Virus record (IMG/VR): IMGVR_UViG_3300038960_000021
Span: 1 to 20,459 of that record
Reading direction: 5' to 3' (one strand)
Source of the DNA: a virus
Length of the DNA stretch: 20,459 nt
Positions 6,484 through 14,700 of this stretch are shown one piece after another. The notes below the pieces were generated by a model. That model was not told the DNA's origin. It searched no databases and saw only the letters and a program-made list of their open reading frames with translations. The position numbers and the translations under genes are program-made. Each line of letters starts with the position of its first letter. The first letter of the stretch is position 1.

Positions 6484-6636
6484 ATGGCAAAGCTTGAAAT
6501 TACTGAAGATATGCTTGATGCAATCGAAGCAGTAAAGGGTAGAAGAGAGTCACAATATTGGGACCCAGAATGTAGAAAATATTATGAGGCACAACAAAAT
6601 GCCAAAAAAGATGTGAAAAATACTAAAAAAGGTTAA
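6484..6636 (+). CDS. Small hydrophilic protein (50 aa), unknown function
   Basis: A short gene lies between the tail terminator and the tail tube, starting three bases after the upstream stop. The product MAKLEITEDMLDAIEAVKGR continues RESQYWDPECRKYYEAQQNA and ends in a lysine-rich tail. It is charged, probably helical, with one cysteine and no membrane segment. I do not recognise the family. Tight spacing and reasonable codon content support translation. It could be a minor assembly factor, but nothing specific shows that. Confidence 0.6.
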   Translation: MAKLEITEDMLDAIEAVKGRRESQYWDPECRKYYEAQQNAKKDVKNTKKG

Positions 6637-6661
6637 TATAAAATAAATACTTTTTTTTGTT

Positions 6662-7078
6662 ATGGCTGTAAAAGGTGATGTTGGAAAAATTATGTTCCAC
6701 AATGCTGCTGGTACTGAGGCAGATGTAAGTGATTTAAGAGCATGGTCATTGTCTGTCACTAAAGACACAATGGAAACCACAAAAATGGGAGACACATCAA
6801 AAACTTTTGTTGGTGGCCTAATTTCTGGTGAAGGTTCTGCAACACTTCTTTACAACCCATCTGGTAACTCAGATTACCAAGCATTTATTGATGATGTTCT
6901 TGTAACTGGTGATGCTGCAGACGCATTATTTGAGTTGTTCCCTGACTCTGCGCAATCTGCTAAAAAAATTGGTTTTTCTGGAATAGTCACCAATGCAGAG
7001 TATGGTGCAACACTTGGTGAGATACAAGAGGTAAATATAACCTTTATCACAAGTGGTGCCATAACTTCAGCTATATAG
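6662..7078 (+). CDS. Major tail tube protein (138 aa)
   Basis: This is the likely repeating subunit of the tail tube. It lies directly before the chaperone pair and tape measure, the standard position. The protein is compact and beta-rich: GKIMFHNAAGTEADVSDLRA, WSLSVTKDTMETTKMGDTSK, FVGGLISGEGSATLLYNPSG, then IGFSGIVTNAEYGATLGEIQ, EVNITFITSG. The V-x-x-W-S-L-x-x...T-x-x-G-D-T...G-L-x-x-G-E-G-S-x-x-x-L-Y motif resembles short tail tube proteins of lambda/HK97-type siphoviruses. It is smaller than lambda gpV because it lacks the Ig-like C-terminal domain. A run of eight T lies just upstream, with no clear Shine-Dalgarno bases. Confidence 0.82.
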   Translation: MAVKGDVGKIMFHNAAGTEADVSDLRAWSLSVTKDTMETTKMGDTSKTFVGGLISGEGSATLLYNPSGNSDYQAFIDDVLVTGDAADALFELFPDSAQSAKKIGFSGIVTNAEYGATLGEIQEVNITFITSGAITSAI

Positions 7079-7081
7079 TAC

Positions 7082-7101
7082 ATTAGGATAACCAACCTAA
7101 T
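7082..7101 (+). promoter_or_regulatory. Hairpin between tail tube and chaperone genes
   Basis: ATTAGG and CCTAAT form a perfect 6-bp stem around the 8-base loop ATAACCAA. It fills most of the 28-base gap between the tail tube stop and the chaperone ATG at 7107. The only GG run that could serve as a ribosome binding site is in the left arm. No T-run follows, so it is not a normal intrinsic terminator. It could reduce translation of G relative to the tail tube, or protect the upstream mRNA end. Confidence 0.35.
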
Positions 7102-7106
7102 AATTT

Positions 7107-7457
7107 ATGGCAAAAAGAAATGTCGACCTTATTACTGAAGCTTTTGGCGAGGTAATGAGCAACAGAAGAAAGTATGAATTAAAAAAGCCAAATGGCGAAC
7201 TGTTAAAAGAATTATATTTTCCACCATTAACTAGACACGACAGAATACAAGCACAAGCTGCTGCTGGCTCTGAGGAAGGATTGGTAATATCAACAAGACT
7301 TCTTTGCCAGCTTGCAGAGAATGAAGATGGATCAAAAGCATTTGCTTCTGCTGATGCTGAAAACCTTAAAAGGTTTCTTCCTGAAACAGTTTTAAATGAT
7401 CTAGAAATATTTATGATGGGTTTAAATGTTGATCTAGGTGCAGCAAAAAACGAATAA
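7107..7457 (+). CDS. Tail assembly chaperone, G-like short form (116 aa)
   Basis: This is the unshifted product of the tail chaperone locus, equivalent to lambda gpG, which coats the tape measure during tail assembly. The gene lies exactly between the tail tube and tape measure genes. The sequence has a YELKKPNGELLKELYFPPLT strand region, then helices (HDRIQAQAAAGSEEGLVIST, RLLCQLAENEDGSKAFASAD), and ends FMMGLNVDLGAAKNE. The final codons contain the slippery heptamer A AAA AAC, after which the frame ends at GAA TAA. The short form should be the more abundant product. Confidence 0.85.
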   Translation: MAKRNVDLITEAFGEVMSNRRKYELKKPNGELLKELYFPPLTRHDRIQAQAAAGSEEGLVISTRLLCQLAENEDGSKAFASADAENLKRFLPETVLNDLEIFMMGLNVDLGAAKNE

Positions 7458-7633
7458 AGCGAGACAACTGGTTAAATTTTGAGTTTTTTCTCGCAACAGA
7501 ACTTGGTAAGACATTAGTTGAATTAAGAAAAGCTATAACAGAAGAGGAGTTGGTTCATTGGGCTGCCTATTATGAAGTTAAATATGAAAGGGAAAAACAA
7601 GAAATGAATCGTCAAAAAGCCAAAACAAGGTAA
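7107..7633 (+). CDS. Tail assembly chaperone, GT-like -1 frameshift fusion (about 175 aa)
   Basis: A -1 slip at 7445-7451 joins the first 115 codons of the G gene to a 60-codon extension (7451-7633 including stop) that has no good start of its own. The extension reads RIKRDNWLNFEFFLATELGK, then TLVELRKAITEEELVHWAAY and YEVKYEREKQEMNR. The L-A-x-E-L-G-x-T-L-x-E-L...I-x-x-E-E-L-x-x-W-x-A-Y-Y-E pattern is typical of the T domain in lambda-type GT proteins, which recruits tail tube subunits. The extension would otherwise leave about 200 bases between G and tape measure unexplained. Slippage frequency cannot be read from sequence. Confidence 0.85.
7445..7451 (+). other. Programmed -1 ribosomal frameshift site A AAA AAC
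   Basis: The heptamer fits X XXY YYZ in the correct phase: zero-frame codons are GCA AAA AAC GAA TAA. After slipping back one base, reading continues CGA ATA AAG CGA into the T domain. The zero-frame stop lies only two codons past the site. No obvious strong stem or pseudoknot follows in the AT-rich sequence, so any stimulator is unproven. Confidence 0.85.
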
Positions 7634-7658
7634 TATATAATAAAGGTTATTTGCGTTT

Positions 7659-9353
7659 GTGGCACAATCTACTGTCAGATTAATAGTTGATGCACAAAAT
7701 GCAATAAGACCATTGCAGCGTACTGACCAGATAACAAGACAACTTAGTAAAAATACAGATAAATTAAAAGGCAGATTAGATAGATCAAATCGTTCATTTA
7801 GAGAGCAGGGAAGATCGGCAAAGGTGGCTGCTGGTGGAGTACAAACATTAACAAGATCATTAGCACCCTTATTAAAAGCACTAGCAGTTGCAGCAACAGC
7901 AAGATTTATATTTGTCAGGACAGCAGAACTACAAACACAGAGAACAGCACTTATACAACTCACTGGCTCTGTTGATTCTGCAAATAAAATTATTAGCCAA
8001 TTACAAGCTTTTGGTAATGTTACACCATTTACAAGTAGTGAATTAATAGAACAATCAAAACGATTAAAAGCTTTTGGCTTTGAAACAGAAGATTTGGTTG
8101 ATACTGTAAAAAGATTATCAGATGTTGCTGGTGCCACTGGTGCAGATTTAAGTGGTATATCAACAGCCTTCGGTCAGATTTTAGCAAAGGGTAAGCTGCA
8201 AAGAGAGGAAGAATTGCAGTTATTGGAAAGAGGTGTTGATATTACAAGTGAATTAAAACGTATTACAGGATTGCAGGGTGATGAATTTGAATCAGCAATG
8301 CGTAAAGGTAAAATTGGTGCTGACCTTGTTAATCAAGCATTAATAAATCTTACAAGTGAGGGTGGTGTATTTTTTGGTGGAGCAACAAAACAATCCCAAA
8401 CATTAAATGGTCAGTTATCAACTTTTCAAGATAATGTAGAAACTTTGGCAAGAACTATTGGAGAAGTATTAGAACCAGCATTAATGGGTGCTTTAAAAAC
8501 TGCAAACAAACTATTAGGCTCAATTAATAGATTATTTTCAAGTGAGTTTCAAAGACAAATATCTGGTTTCAGAGCAAATTTAATAATCCCAGGCGGTACT
8601 TTAAGTGACCTAAAAAAAATAGAAAATTTTACAAAAAATATACAACCTTTAGGTCTTGATACAGAAGCACTTGATTTACGAATTAGTCAGTTACAAGGAA
8701 CAAAAAATCAAATAGACACACTTATGAATCAGATGGGTGGAAGAATAAGTCTTGAAGAAATAAATCAATCTTTATCAACACAAGAAGCATTAACAAAAAA
8801 AATCAATGAGCTTACTGCTAGAAAAAATTTATTACTTGATGGTACTGATAGAAAAGTTAAAAAAATTGAAGAAAGCACTGGTGGTGTAAGTGATGCCTTT
8901 AAAAAAATTGGCGATAGTATTGCACAGGGTGTATCTGATGCTCTTACAGATGCAATATTACAAGCAAGAACATTAGGCGAAGCTGCAAGAGGTATTTTAA
9001 ATATGATCGCACGATCACTTTTACAACTTGGCATAAATACAATTCTTGCTGGATTTGGTGGTCCATTTGCAAATTTACCTACTTTTGCTAATGGTGGCAG
9101 ACCGCCTGTAGGCAGACCATCAATCGTAGGGGAGAGAGGTCCAGAATTGTTTGTACCTTCTACTGCTGGAACAATTATTCCAAATCATTCTTTAGGTGGT
9201 GGCGTAACAAATAACATTGTTGTTAATGTAGATGCATCAGGTTCTAATGTAGAAGGTAATGAAGGTCAAAGCAGAGAGCTTGGCCTTGTTCTTTCTACTG
9301 CAATACAGGCACAACTAATACAAGAAAAACGACCTGGAGGTTTACTTGCATAA
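7659..9353 (+). CDS. Tail tape measure protein (564 aa)
   Basis: This protein sets tail length and is ejected with the DNA. The start is a GTG preceded by AAAGG about ten bases upstream. The N-terminal third carries the tape-measure domain: RTALIQLTGSVDSANKIISQ, LQAFGNVTPFTSSELIEQSK, RLKAFGF, then ATGADLSGISTAFGQILAKG. A helical middle follows, and the end has the familiar FANGG, VGERGPELFVPSTAGTIIPN motif. No peptidase motif is visible. At about 1.5 angstrom per residue, the lambda-type rule of thumb, 564 residues would correspond to a tail of roughly 85 nm at most. The TAATG overlap leads into the M-like gene. Confidence 0.92.
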   Translation: MAQSTVRLIVDAQNAIRPLQRTDQITRQLSKNTDKLKGRLDRSNRSFREQGRSAKVAAGGVQTLTRSLAPLLKALAVAATARFIFVRTAELQTQRTALIQLTGSVDSANKIISQLQAFGNVTPFTSSELIEQSKRLKAFGFETEDLVDTVKRLSDVAGATGADLSGISTAFGQILAKGKLQREEELQLLERGVDITSELKRITGLQGDEFESAMRKGKIGADLVNQALINLTSEGGVFFGGATKQSQTLNGQLSTFQDNVETLARTIGEVLEPALMGALKTANKLLGSINRLFSSEFQRQISGFRANLIIPGGTLSDLKKIENFTKNIQPLGLDTEALDLRISQLQGTKNQIDTLMNQMGGRISLEEINQSLSTQEALTKKINELTARKNLLLDGTDRKVKKIEESTGGVSDAFKKIGDSIAQGVSDALTDAILQARTLGEAARGILNMIARSLLQLGINTILAGFGGPFANLPTFANGGRPPVGRPSIVGERGPELFVPSTAGTIIPNHSLGGGVTNNIVVNVDASGSNVEGNEGQSRELGLVLSTAIQAQLIQEKRPGGLLA

Positions 9354-9922
9354 TGGCCACATTTCCATCATTCACACCAACATATTCTAGTTTTAGAAAA
9401 AAATCAGAACCAGTAAAAAGACTTGTACGTTTTGCAGATGGTTACGAGCATAGGGTTTTGTTTGGACTAGCTAGTCATCAAAATCCAAAAGTATATGATT
9501 TAGAGTTCAACGAATCTGAAGAAGATGCAGATGTTATTGAGGCATTTTTAGATAGTAGAGCTAATGACCAAGCAAGCTTTACTTTTACACCACATGGAGA
9601 AGGTGTATCAAAAACAGGTACTTACAGTCAATCAGGAACCACTGTTACAATCACTGTAACCAAACATGGTATAGCTATTGGCGAAACTGTAACTCTTGAT
9701 TTTACAACTGGTTCTGCAACAGACGGAACATTTATTGTTGCATCTTCTGCTGATCAAAATACTTTCACTGTTACTGCTGGTTCAAGTGCTACCAACAGTG
9801 GTAATGTATCTGTTACTGTTTCTGGTGCTAAAAAGTTTGTTTGCGAAAGCTGGACAAAAACAATACCTTACAATAATAGAGCCAGAATTAACACAACATT
9901 TAGAGAGGTATTTGAACCATGA
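9353..9922 (+). CDS. Minor tail protein M-like with inserted beta module (189 aa)
   Basis: Gene order (tape measure, then this, then an L-like protein) and ends match lambda gpM, a tail-tip protein. The N-terminal part has RLVRFADGYEHRVLFGLASH and KVYDLEFNESEEDADVIEAF, then LDSR, A and FTFTPHGEG; the end has KKFVCESWTKTIPYNNRARI, FREVFEP. Between them, residues ~88-158 form an inserted beta-rich Thr/Ser/Gly module (TYSQSGTTVTITVT... DFTTGSATDGTF...NTFTVT) that is absent from a typical gpM and closely resembles a module in the J-like protein. Both flanking halves are intact, so the module looks like an insertion into a loop. It may be exposed on the tail tip. Confidence 0.82.
   Translation: MATFPSFTPTYSSFRKKSEPVKRLVRFADGYEHRVLFGLASHQNPKVYDLEFNESEEDADVIEAFLDSRANDQASFTFTPHGEGVSKTGTYSQSGTTVTITVTKHGIAIGETVTLDFTTGSATDGTFIVASSADQNTFTVTAGSSATNSGNVSVTVSGAKKFVCESWTKTIPYNNRARINTTFREVFEP
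9614..9826 (+). repeat. Beta module copy 1 (in the M-like protein)
   Basis: About 70 codons encode a module of the form T-Y-x-Q-S-G-T-T-x-T-I-T-x-T-x-H-G...G...V...D-F-T-x-G-S-A-T-D-G...N-T-F-T-V-T. By hand alignment roughly half of the positions match copy 2 at 14797-15000, and short DNA matches are visible (ATTACAATCAC-like, GATTTTACA, GGTTC). It is likely a small carbohydrate-binding or Ig-like fold shared between tail proteins. Confidence 0.7.
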
Positions 9923-10494
9923 GCAGTAGTGTTATTAGTGATATTCAATCAATAAATCCATCATCAATTATTGAATTATTTACACTTACAACTACTGCAG
10001 CTTTGCATGGGTCTGCAACAACATATAGATTTCATGCGGGTTCAAGTTTAAATGCTAATGGAGAGATTGTTTGGGCTGGAAATACTTACCAAAGATTTCC
10101 TGTACAAGTAGAAGGTTTTGCATACCAAAAAGGCCAAATACCAAGACCAACTTTAACTGTTAGTAATGTTCTTGGAACTATTACTTCAATTTTACTTACT
10201 GTTAATCAAACAACTACTGGTAATGATTTAACAGGTGCAACCTTAACAAGAATACGAACACTTGCCAAATTTATTGATGCTGTAAATTTTGCTGGTAATG
10301 TAAATCCCTACGGCACACCAGACCCAAACGCTGAATTTGCACAAGAGATATATTCGATTGATAGAAAGTCACAAGAGACAAGAGAGGTTGTTTCTTTTGA
10401 ACTTGCTGCACCAATTGATCTTGCTGGTGTTCGTGCGCCTAAAAGACAATGTACAAGGGCAGAATTTCCTAGCATTGGCCGAATAAAAATATGA
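9919..10494 (+). CDS. Minor tail protein L-like, without the C-terminal cysteine cluster (191 aa)
   Basis: The protein is the L component of the lambda-type tail tip. Features include IQSINPSSIIELFTLTTTAA, the F-x-x-G (FHAGSS), IVWAGNTYQRFPVQVEGFAY, GQIPRPTLTVSNVLGTITSI, and the YSIDRKSQETREVVSFELAA, PIDLAGVRAPKRQC segment near the end. In lambda gpL and many relatives, a cysteine-rich C-terminal domain binding an iron-sulfur cluster follows P-x-R-Q. Here the protein stops about 15 residues later, with only one cysteine. The stop overlaps the K-like start (ATGA), so the short end appears natural rather than a frame error. ATGA also joins it to the upstream M-like gene. Confidence 0.85.
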   Translation: MSSSVISDIQSINPSSIIELFTLTTTAALHGSATTYRFHAGSSLNANGEIVWAGNTYQRFPVQVEGFAYQKGQIPRPTLTVSNVLGTITSILLTVNQTTTGNDLTGATLTRIRTLAKFIDAVNFAGNVNPYGTPDPNAEFAQEIYSIDRKSQETREVVSFELAAPIDLAGVRAPKRQCTRAEFPSIGRIKI

Positions 10495-11192
10495 GTTGGA
10501 AAGATGTTGCATTGGCTCATGCAAAAGAGCAAGACCCAAAAGAGTCTTGTGGTTTATTAATAGATATAAAAGGAAAAGAAAAATATTTTGCTTGTAAAAA
10601 TTTATCAAATTGGTCAAATCAATGTTTTATTATTGACCCTATTGATTATGCAAAAGCAGAGGATACCGGAAAAATATTAGCTGTTATACATAGCCACCCA
10701 ACAACACAACCTATTGCAAGTCAAGCAGATATGATAAGTTGCGAAGATTCAAAATTACCATGGCATATAGTTAATCCAAAAACGGAACAGTGGGGATATT
10801 ATGAACCAAGTGGTTATAAACCACCTCTTATTGGTAGACATTGGGTTTGGGGTGTTACTGATTGTTGGGCATTAGTAAGAGATTGGTACAAAGAAACAAA
10901 AGGAATAATTTTAAGAGACTGGGAAAGACCAATTACACCCGAAGAATTTATTGCAGACCCTATGTTTGAAAGATGTGCATGGCGTACAGGTTTTAGGCAA
11001 TTAAGACCTGAGGAAAAACTTGAAAATGGCGATTTGTTATTTATGTCTATTTTGACCACAGGTTTAAATCATGTGGCGATTTTTATAGATGGTGATGTTT
11101 TACATCATTTAGCAGATAGAATAAGCTGTAAAGAACCATACAACGAATGGTTGTTAAAATGTACTGGCATGAGGTTACGCTATGCTCCGTAA
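10491..11192 (+). CDS. Tail tip K-like protein: JAMM metalloprotease plus NlpC/P60 peptidase (233 aa)
   Basis: This is the lambda gpK counterpart, a two-domain peptidase of the tail tip. Residues ~1-105 form the JAB/JAMM domain: Glu18 in KESCG, then His67-Ser-His69-Pro, Ser77 and Asp80, which reproduces H-x-H-x7-S-x2-D. Residues ~115-230 form an NlpC/P60 domain: the putative nucleophile Cys125 in GVTDCWALVRDWY, then His194 in GLNHVAIFIDGD, with a third polar residue nearby (His205 or His206). The NlpC/P60 half could cut peptidoglycan during infection; the JAMM half may process a tip protein. All expected catalytic residues are present. It overlaps the L-like gene (ATGA) and the I-like gene by 11 bases. 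Confidence 0.92.
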   Translation: MSWKDVALAHAKEQDPKESCGLLIDIKGKEKYFACKNLSNWSNQCFIIDPIDYAKAEDTGKILAVIHSHPTTQPIASQADMISCEDSKLPWHIVNPKTEQWGYYEPSGYKPPLIGRHWVWGVTDCWALVRDWYKETKGIILRDWERPITPEEFIADPMFERCAWRTGFRQLRPEEKLENGDLLFMSILTTGLNHVAIFIDGDVLHHLADRISCKEPYNEWLLKCTGMRLRYAP

Positions 11193-11799
11193 ACTTAAAC
11201 TGTATGGCGAACTAGCTGAGATAACTGGCCATAAAGAATTTGATGTTGCTGTAAATACAACAGCACAAGCTGTAAGCTTTCTCGTAAATAATTTTCCACA
11301 GTTAGAAAGTCATATGGCTGCTAGGTATTATCAAGTGTTATTAGAAAAAGAAGATGTTGGGATTGATGAATTGCATTTTCCTATTGGTCAATCTGATATT
11401 AAATTTGTTCCTGTAGTATCTGGTGCTGGTGGTAATTTAGGAAGAATACTTTTAGGTGGTGCTTTAATTGCAATGAGCTTTGGTGTTGGTGGTTTATTTA
11501 CAAATCCTTTGACTATTGGTGGAAAAGGCTTCTTTGGTTTTGCTTCTGCTGGGATGGGTGCCAAAGCTGCTTTTGGTATTGGTGCTGCATTAGTTCTAAC
11601 TGGTGTAAGTGGTATGTTGTTTCCTGTACCTAAAATGCCTGAGTTTACTTCAGAGCAAGATCCAAGGTTGTCATTTAGCTTCAGTGGAACACAACAAACT
11701 GGCAGGGCTGGAACGCCTGTGCCTGTTGTTTATGGAGAAATAATAACTGGCTCTGTTGTTATAAGTGGTGGCATAGATACAGAACAGGTACAAGTATGA
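11182..11799 (+). CDS. Tail assembly protein I-like (205 aa)
   Basis: This is the lambda gpI counterpart, which acts with K and J during tip assembly. The N-terminal ~80 residues look like the ubiquitin-like fold of the family (LRKLKLYGELAEITGHKEFD, then AVSFLVNNFPQLESHMAARY). Residues ~80-150 are glycine-rich and hydrophobic (GGNLGRILLGGALIAMSFGV, GAALVLTGVSGMLF), as in gpI homologues. The C-terminal part carries SFSFSGTQQTGRAGTPVPVV, YGE, ending before the J-like start with an ATGA overlap. G-R-A-G-x-P-V-P-V-V-Y-G is a family signature. The hydrophobic segment might contact membrane during infection, but that is inference. Confidence 0.88.
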   Translation: MLRKLKLYGELAEITGHKEFDVAVNTTAQAVSFLVNNFPQLESHMAARYYQVLLEKEDVGIDELHFPIGQSDIKFVPVVSGAGGNLGRILLGGALIAMSFGVGGLFTNPLTIGGKGFFGFASAGMGAKAAFGIGAALVLTGVSGMLFPVPKMPEFTSEQDPRLSFSFSGTQQTGRAGTPVPVVYGEIITGSVVISGGIDTEQVQV

Positions 11800-14700
11800 C
11801 CGACAAAAGAAAAATTATTCGTGGTTCAAAAGGTGGTTCTCCTCCGCCACCACCACAACCTACTAGGACACCTGATACTTTACACAGTAAACAGTTCGCA
11901 ACCTTTCTTGATCTGATAAGTGAGGGAGAGATTGAAGGAAGTGCATCTGCATCAAAAGAAGGTATTACTGATAAAACATCTACAGCATACAAAAATGCGT
12001 ATCTTAAAGACGTATTTTTAAATGATACACCAATATTAAGATCAACAGCATCATCAACAGACCCGCAAGATGTTGATTTTAACTTTCAAGACGTAACATT
12101 TAACTCACGACACGGAACTGCCAACCAGACAAAAATTGATGGAATAGAAAGTAGTCAATCTACAATACCTGTAGGTGTAACTGTAACTGCTGCAAGTCCA
12201 GTTACAAGACAAATTACAAATACAGATGTAGATAGAATAAGAGTTTCAATCACATTTCCGCAGATACAAATAGCTACAGAGCAAGGGGATTTATTAGGAG
12301 ATACAGTACAATTTAAAATTTCTGTTCAATACAATTCTGGTGGTTTTACAGATATACATACTGATACTGTTACTGGAAGAACTGCTGACGCCTATCAAAA
12401 AGATTTTTCTGTTAAAATTACAGGTTCTTTTCCTGTTGATATAAGGGTTACAAGAATAACAGCAGACAGTACAAGTAGCAGTACGATAAATGCTTTTCAA
12501 TGGACAAGTTTTACAGAAATAATTGATGATGCTTCTACTTATGCAAACTCTGCTTACAACGCAATAAGATTAGATTCACAGCAGTTTAGTTCCATACCAT
12601 CAAGAAAATTTAGGATTCGTGGAATAAAAGTAAGAATACCGGGTGCAGGCGCATCTAGTTCTGGAACACCGACTGTTGATACTGCAACAGGCCGTATTGT
12701 TTACCCTTCGGGTTATATTTTTAATGGTGTTATGGGTGCTGCTGTATGGACTTCATGTCCAGCAATGATTCTATTAGACCTTTTAACAAATACTAGATAT
12801 GGTTTTGGAGATCACATAACAGACAGCAATCTTGATTTATTTTCTTTTGTTACTGCAAGCAAATATGCAAACACTCTTGTAGATGATGGCTTTGGCGGTC
12901 AAGAGGCACGATTTAGTTGCAATGTAAATATTCAAACATCATCTGAAGCTTTTGATTTAATTAATGAATTATCAGGTGTAATGAGATGTATGCCAATTTT
13001 TTCTGCTGGTTCAATTACTATTACTCAAGATTCTCCAAAAGATGCAAGTTATCTTTTTAATCTAAGTAATGTTACATCTGAGGGTTTTAATTATTCTGGC
13101 AGCAGCTTAAAACAAAGACATACTGCTGTAGCTGTTTCATATTTTAATATGGACAGTCAAGAAATAGATTTCGAGGTTGTAGAAGATAGTACTGCACAAA
13201 GTAAGTTTGGAATAATTACAAAACAAGTAAAAGCTTTTGGTTGTACATCAAGAGGACAAGCTGCGAGATTAGGCAGAGCAATATTATTTGCAGAGCAAAA
13301 TGAATCAGAACTGGTTAGCTTTTCTACTTCAATAGATGCTGGTGCTGTAGTAAGGCCTGGTGCAATTATTGATATAAATGACCCTGTTCGTGCTGGTGTT
13401 AGAAGAGGTGGCAGATTATCTGCTGTTGCTTCAACAACAGTAATGACAATAGATGATGCAAATGCTTCTGATTTAGCAACAACAAATTCGCCTACATTTA
13501 GTGTTGTTTTACCAGATGGAACTGTTGAGACAAAAGATGTTTCCAGTATTGATTCTAGTGGTGTTGTTACAGTTAGTTCTGCTTTTTCTCAAACACCAAA
13601 TGTAAACACTGTTTGGCTTTTACAAAATACAACAGTACAAGCACAAAAGTTTAGAGTAATAACTGTTGAAGAGCAAGATGGAATAAATTTTTCAATTACA
13701 GCACTTTCATATGTTGAAGGCAAATATGCTTTTATTGAAGATGGATCAAGCTTACCAACAAGAAGTGTATCTGTTTTAAATGAATTAAAACCACCACCTT
13801 CTAACCTTTCTGCTGTTGAGACAATAGTTCCTATTAATAATCAAGCTGTATCAAAAATATTTATAAGTTGGCAACCTATTGTTGGTGTTATTGAATATCA
13901 AGTAAATTATCGTTTTGAAAATAGTAATTTTGTTACTGAAAAAGTTTCAAGACCTGATTTTGAAATAAAAAACAGTCAGCTTGGAACATATGAAATACAG
14001 GTATTTAGTTATAACGTGCAGGGTCAACTTTCTGCTACATCAAACGATCTTACTTTTGAAGCTATTGGTAAAACCGCAAGACCACAAGATGTTACAAATT
14101 TAAGAATAGAACCAATATCAGATCAATTTGTAAGGCTCCGTTTTGATAAAGCTACAGATGTTGATGTAACACATGGAGGTAACGTAGTTGTACGTGCCAG
14201 TAACCTTGCAGATGGTACAGCAACATTTACAAACTCTGTAGATGTTATACCAGCTTTGCCTGGTAATGTCAGTGAATCTATAGTACCTAATATTGTAAAT
14301 GGTGAATATATTTTAAAATTTAGAGATGACGGTGGTAGATTGAGTGAAGGCGAAACTTCTGTAATAGTTACTAGTCCTGACCCATTTCCTAAATTAACAG
14401 TTTTAACAGATAGAGAGGATACAGATTCACCACCTTTTGCTGGTACAAAAGTTGATTGTTTTTTTAGTGATGATGTAAATGGTCTTGTTCTTGGATCTCT
14501 AGTCACATTAGATGATGAAGCAGACTTTGATTCTATTGCAGACTTTGATTTTCTTGGTGCTGTTGATATTACTGGCGGTTCATATGAGTTTGCAAATACT
14601 TTAGATTTAGGTGGTAAACAACCTTTGAGATTACGCAGACATTTTGTTACACAAGGTTTTTATCCAAATGATTTGATAGATAAGAGATCGGCCAATATTG

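Noticed and set aside
6637-6661. AT-rich TATAAAATAAATAC plus eight T as a T4-type late promoter or terminator
   Set aside because: It does not match TATAAATA exactly, no stem precedes the T-run, and AT-rich gaps like this are expected in this genome.
7523-8137. 204-aa leftward ORF
   Set aside because: It is antisense to the tape measure and the T domain; its cysteine/leucine-rich sequence is typical of a shadow frame, and the rightward frames have clear family matches.
14123-14506. 127-aa leftward ORF
   Set aside because: It lies entirely inside the J-like gene and mirrors its fibronectin-like region; no start signal or recognisable motif.
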